Shown: in pieces, positions 33,398-34,641 of the stretch | Position numbering within the stretch: the stretch's first letter is position 1 | How the letters are laid out: every line of letters starts with the position of its first letter | Source: Paenibacillus phytohabitans | Lineage (GTDB): Bacteria > Bacillota > Bacilli > Paenibacillales > Paenibacillaceae | Assembly: GCF_013141775.1 (NCBI RefSeq) | Contig: NZ_WHOB01000003.1 | Span: forward strand, 1 to 34,641 | Direction: 5' to 3' | DNA: 34,641 nucleotides | Notes under the pieces: generated by a model | What the model was told of the DNA's origin: nothing | The model's input: the letters and a program-made list of their open reading frames with translations, nothing else | The model's database searches: none | Made by a program: the position numbers and the translations under genes

Positions 33398-34003
33398 TTA
33401 TTCACCCGCTCTTATATTTTTGACCGTCCGGTTCTCCAGTGTGAAATTCCGGTAGATTCGCTCTCCGCCTTCGCCTGTAGGGGCTTGTGCCAATAGTCCA
33501 ACCTTGATCGTTTCTCCCACCGGTAGGTTAAAGAAGCGCATCATATCAAACCTTACACCATCTGTCGAATAATGAAAGGCGAAGGCATTCCCGGATCTGG
33601 CGGCCTGCAGCCATACCTCATTGCCGTCAATATTACAGCCATTCGCATCATCCGAGGTCTGGTTCGTTACCACACTGACCACAGCGTGGGTATCGAAATC
33701 TGTCAGCTCAAAGCAGGCTTTGGCCCAGACCGTCAGGTCCTGCATCACCATAATGGAAGAGGAATCGTAGGTATCCCGGAAGTCATGACTAACCTTCACC
33801 CGCAGCACGAAATCACCGGACACTTCTGTATAGAAGAAAGGCGCATTGGTCAGACTCTCAGGGGTAAGTCCTTCTTCGGCTATAGCACCGTTGTTGCAGA
33901 AAAAGTCGCTGTTAGCAGTGGCTTCTAATATAATAGCATCATCCTCAAACCTGATGTTCCCCTCATTCATCCACCTGTACGCCGCGAAATCTGTCTTTGT
34001 CAT
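33398..34003 (-). CDS. DUF1349 family protein (YesU-like)
   Basis: A 201-residue soluble protein with the concanavalin-like beta-sandwich of DUF1349. Matching segments include NEGNIRFEDDAIILEA, APFFYTEVSGDFVLRVKV, DLTVWAKACFELTD, and VWLQAARSGNAFAFHYSTDG. Members are often found in sugar-use loci (YesU is one), but activity is not established. The ATG has GGGAGG eight bases upstream. The promoter is TTGAGA-N17-TATAGT with a cre over the start of transcription, so catabolite repression is likely. Confidence 0.88.
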   Translation of the reverse strand: MTKTDFAAYRWMNEGNIRFEDDAIILEATANSDFFCNNGAIAEEGLTPESLTNAPFFYTEVSGDFVLRVKVSHDFRDTYDSSSIMVMQDLTVWAKACFELTDFDTHAVVSVVTNQTSDDANGCNIDGNEVWLQAARSGNAFAFHYSTDGVRFDMMRFFNLPVGETIKVGLLAQAPTGEGGERIYRNFTLENRTVKNIRAGE

Positions 34004-34039
34004 TCAATAATCCTCCCATTTTTGGATAATTCTTATTTA

Positions 34040-34086
34040 TTGCAAACGCATTCTTTTACTATAGCAAAAATGGTAATTCATCTCAA
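34040..34086 (-). promoter_or_regulatory. Promoter and cre site of the DUF1349 gene
   Basis: TTGAGA (34086-34081) is 17 bases from TATAGT (34063-34058) on the minus strand. The sequence at 34040-34054, TTGCAAACGCATTCT on the plus strand, meets every position of the relaxed Bacillus cre consensus (WTGNAANCGNWNNCW) and covers the expected start of transcription near 34051. This is a typical place for CcpA repression. Confidence 0.75.
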
Positions 34087-34105
34087 AACTATATTTCGGC
34101 AGTAT

Positions 34106-34145
34106 GAAAAGGTCAGCCATGATCGTATTGGATCATGGCTGACCT
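34106..34145 (-). terminator. Terminator after the RTX-like gene
   Basis: A perfect 15-bp stem (AGGTCAGCCATGATC at 34110-34124 with its complement at 34131-34145) has a six-base loop and is followed on the minus strand by CTTTTC. It is the second hairpin past the stop at 34249. Confidence 0.85.
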
Positions 34146-34189
34146 ATAGTCTTTATACAATGCATTATAAATCAATTTACAATTAGGAC

Positions 34190-34224
34190 CTGCTCCGTTC
34201 AAAATTTCATTTTGAACGGAGTAG
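34190..34224. repeat. Long perfect hairpin without T-tail
   Basis: CTGCTCCGTTCAAAAT (34190-34205) pairs with ATTTTGAACGGAGTAG (34209-34224) with one G-T pair and a three-base loop. No T-run follows on either strand. It lies 24 bases past the stop of the RTX-like gene and may protect the mRNA 3' end. Confidence 0.8.
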
Positions 34225-34248
34225 AAAACTGTTAATTCAAAAGATGAT

Positions 34249-34641
34249 TTATATTTTCGTCCAAGATTCCGTTAATACTGGAAGCTCAGTATATCTTTTT
34301 TCACTTGCAAATTGCGACGTATCCATATCGGAAGTGGCCGAGAACGTTGACATCGCTTGTATAAGTTGTTCAGTTTGAGCCGAAATTGCCGCTTGACTAG
34401 CTGCTTCCACATTGTATGAATTATTTTTTAAAAGGCTAGCATTCTTTGCAGCAGCTTGCGTAATAACATTGGACTCAAGCTGGGTTTGGGTCCAATACGT
34501 TCCATCTGCGAACGTAACACGTTCCACTTTGTAATATGAACTCGTAAAATAGGAGTTCACCCGGATCTTTTCTCCTGTCTCTTTGATCCGAATCATCAGG
34601 TCCATGTTATCCTGCATCACATCCACTTCCTCTGGACCAAC
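34249..34641 (-). CDS. RTX-like calcium-binding protein, C-terminal part (partial)
   Basis: The frame is open to the window edge, so only the last 130 residues are present. VGPEEVDVMQDNMDL, then MIRIKETGEKIRVNSYF, and ERVTFADGTYWTQTQLE match the haemolysin-type calcium-binding related domain (PF06594) found at the end of RTX proteins. The remaining tail is Ala/Ser/Thr-rich and includes TEQLIQAMSTFSA. The gene is more AT-rich than its neighbours. RTX domains are secreted in many bacteria; in Firmicutes they are less common. The upstream part would decide whether this is a toxin, adhesin or enzyme. Confidence 0.75.
   Translation of the reverse strand, partial: VGPEEVDVMQDNMDLMIRIKETGEKIRVNSYFTSSYYKVERVTFADGTYWTQTQLESNVITQAAAKNASLLKNNSYNVEAASQAAISAQTEQLIQAMSTFSATSDMDTSQFASEKRYTELPVLTESWTKI

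Noticed and set aside
33380..33398. Terminator between the membrane protein and DUF1349 genes (ACAGCC/GGCTGT)
   Set aside because: The stem is only six pairs and no T-run follows on either strand.

Overview
The window looks like chromosomal DNA of a low-to-mid GC, spore-former-type Firmicute, most likely Paenibacillus or a close relative. The basis is the gene style: YesM/YesN-like two-component systems paired with LplA/B/C-type ABC sugar importers, HPr with a regulatory Ser46, strong AGGAGG ribosome sites, and cre and RAT control sites of the Bacillus type. No 16S rRNA or other taxonomic marker is present, so the genus is an inference.

Region 1 (1-9544) is an alpha-galactoside use locus. 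A GH36 alpha-galactosidase, a sugar-binding lipoprotein, an AraC-type response regulator and its sensor kinase lie on the minus strand. The two matching permeases diverge on the plus strand. The binding-protein and permease promoters share an upstream element at identical spacing from the -10 box, which would tie the split transporter together under one activator.

Region 2 (9545-10792) has no convincing gene. It holds a repeat fragment, a six-unit 51-bp tandem array, several hairpins and a pyrimidine-rich stretch.

Region 3 (10793-23277) is a second, all-minus-strand galactoside locus: GH2 beta-galactosidase, sensor kinase, response regulator, two permeases, a binding lipoprotein and a GH35 beta-galactosidase. 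All three glycosidases lack signal peptides, so short galactosides are probably imported and cut inside the cell. A family of long imperfect hairpin repeats sits between a glycosidase gene and the transport or regulatory genes in each of three places.

Region 4 (23396-29577) is mixed housekeeping and accessory genes: a CapA-like protein, a DUF1877 protein, a methyltransferase, an epimerase and aldo/keto reductase pair divergent from an HxlR regulator, and an orphan response regulator with a BTAD-type output.

Region 5 (29824-32090) is ptsHI, the general PTS proteins. Upstream of it is a promoter, a RAT-type antiterminator target and an overlapping terminator. This suggests that PTS core expression is set by a BglG/LicT/GlcT-type antiterminator encoded elsewhere.

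Region 6 (32092-34641) holds a TetR-family regulator divergent from a membrane protein, with a clear shared operator, a DUF1349 protein under a cre site, and the C-terminal end of an RTX-like protein cut by the window edge.
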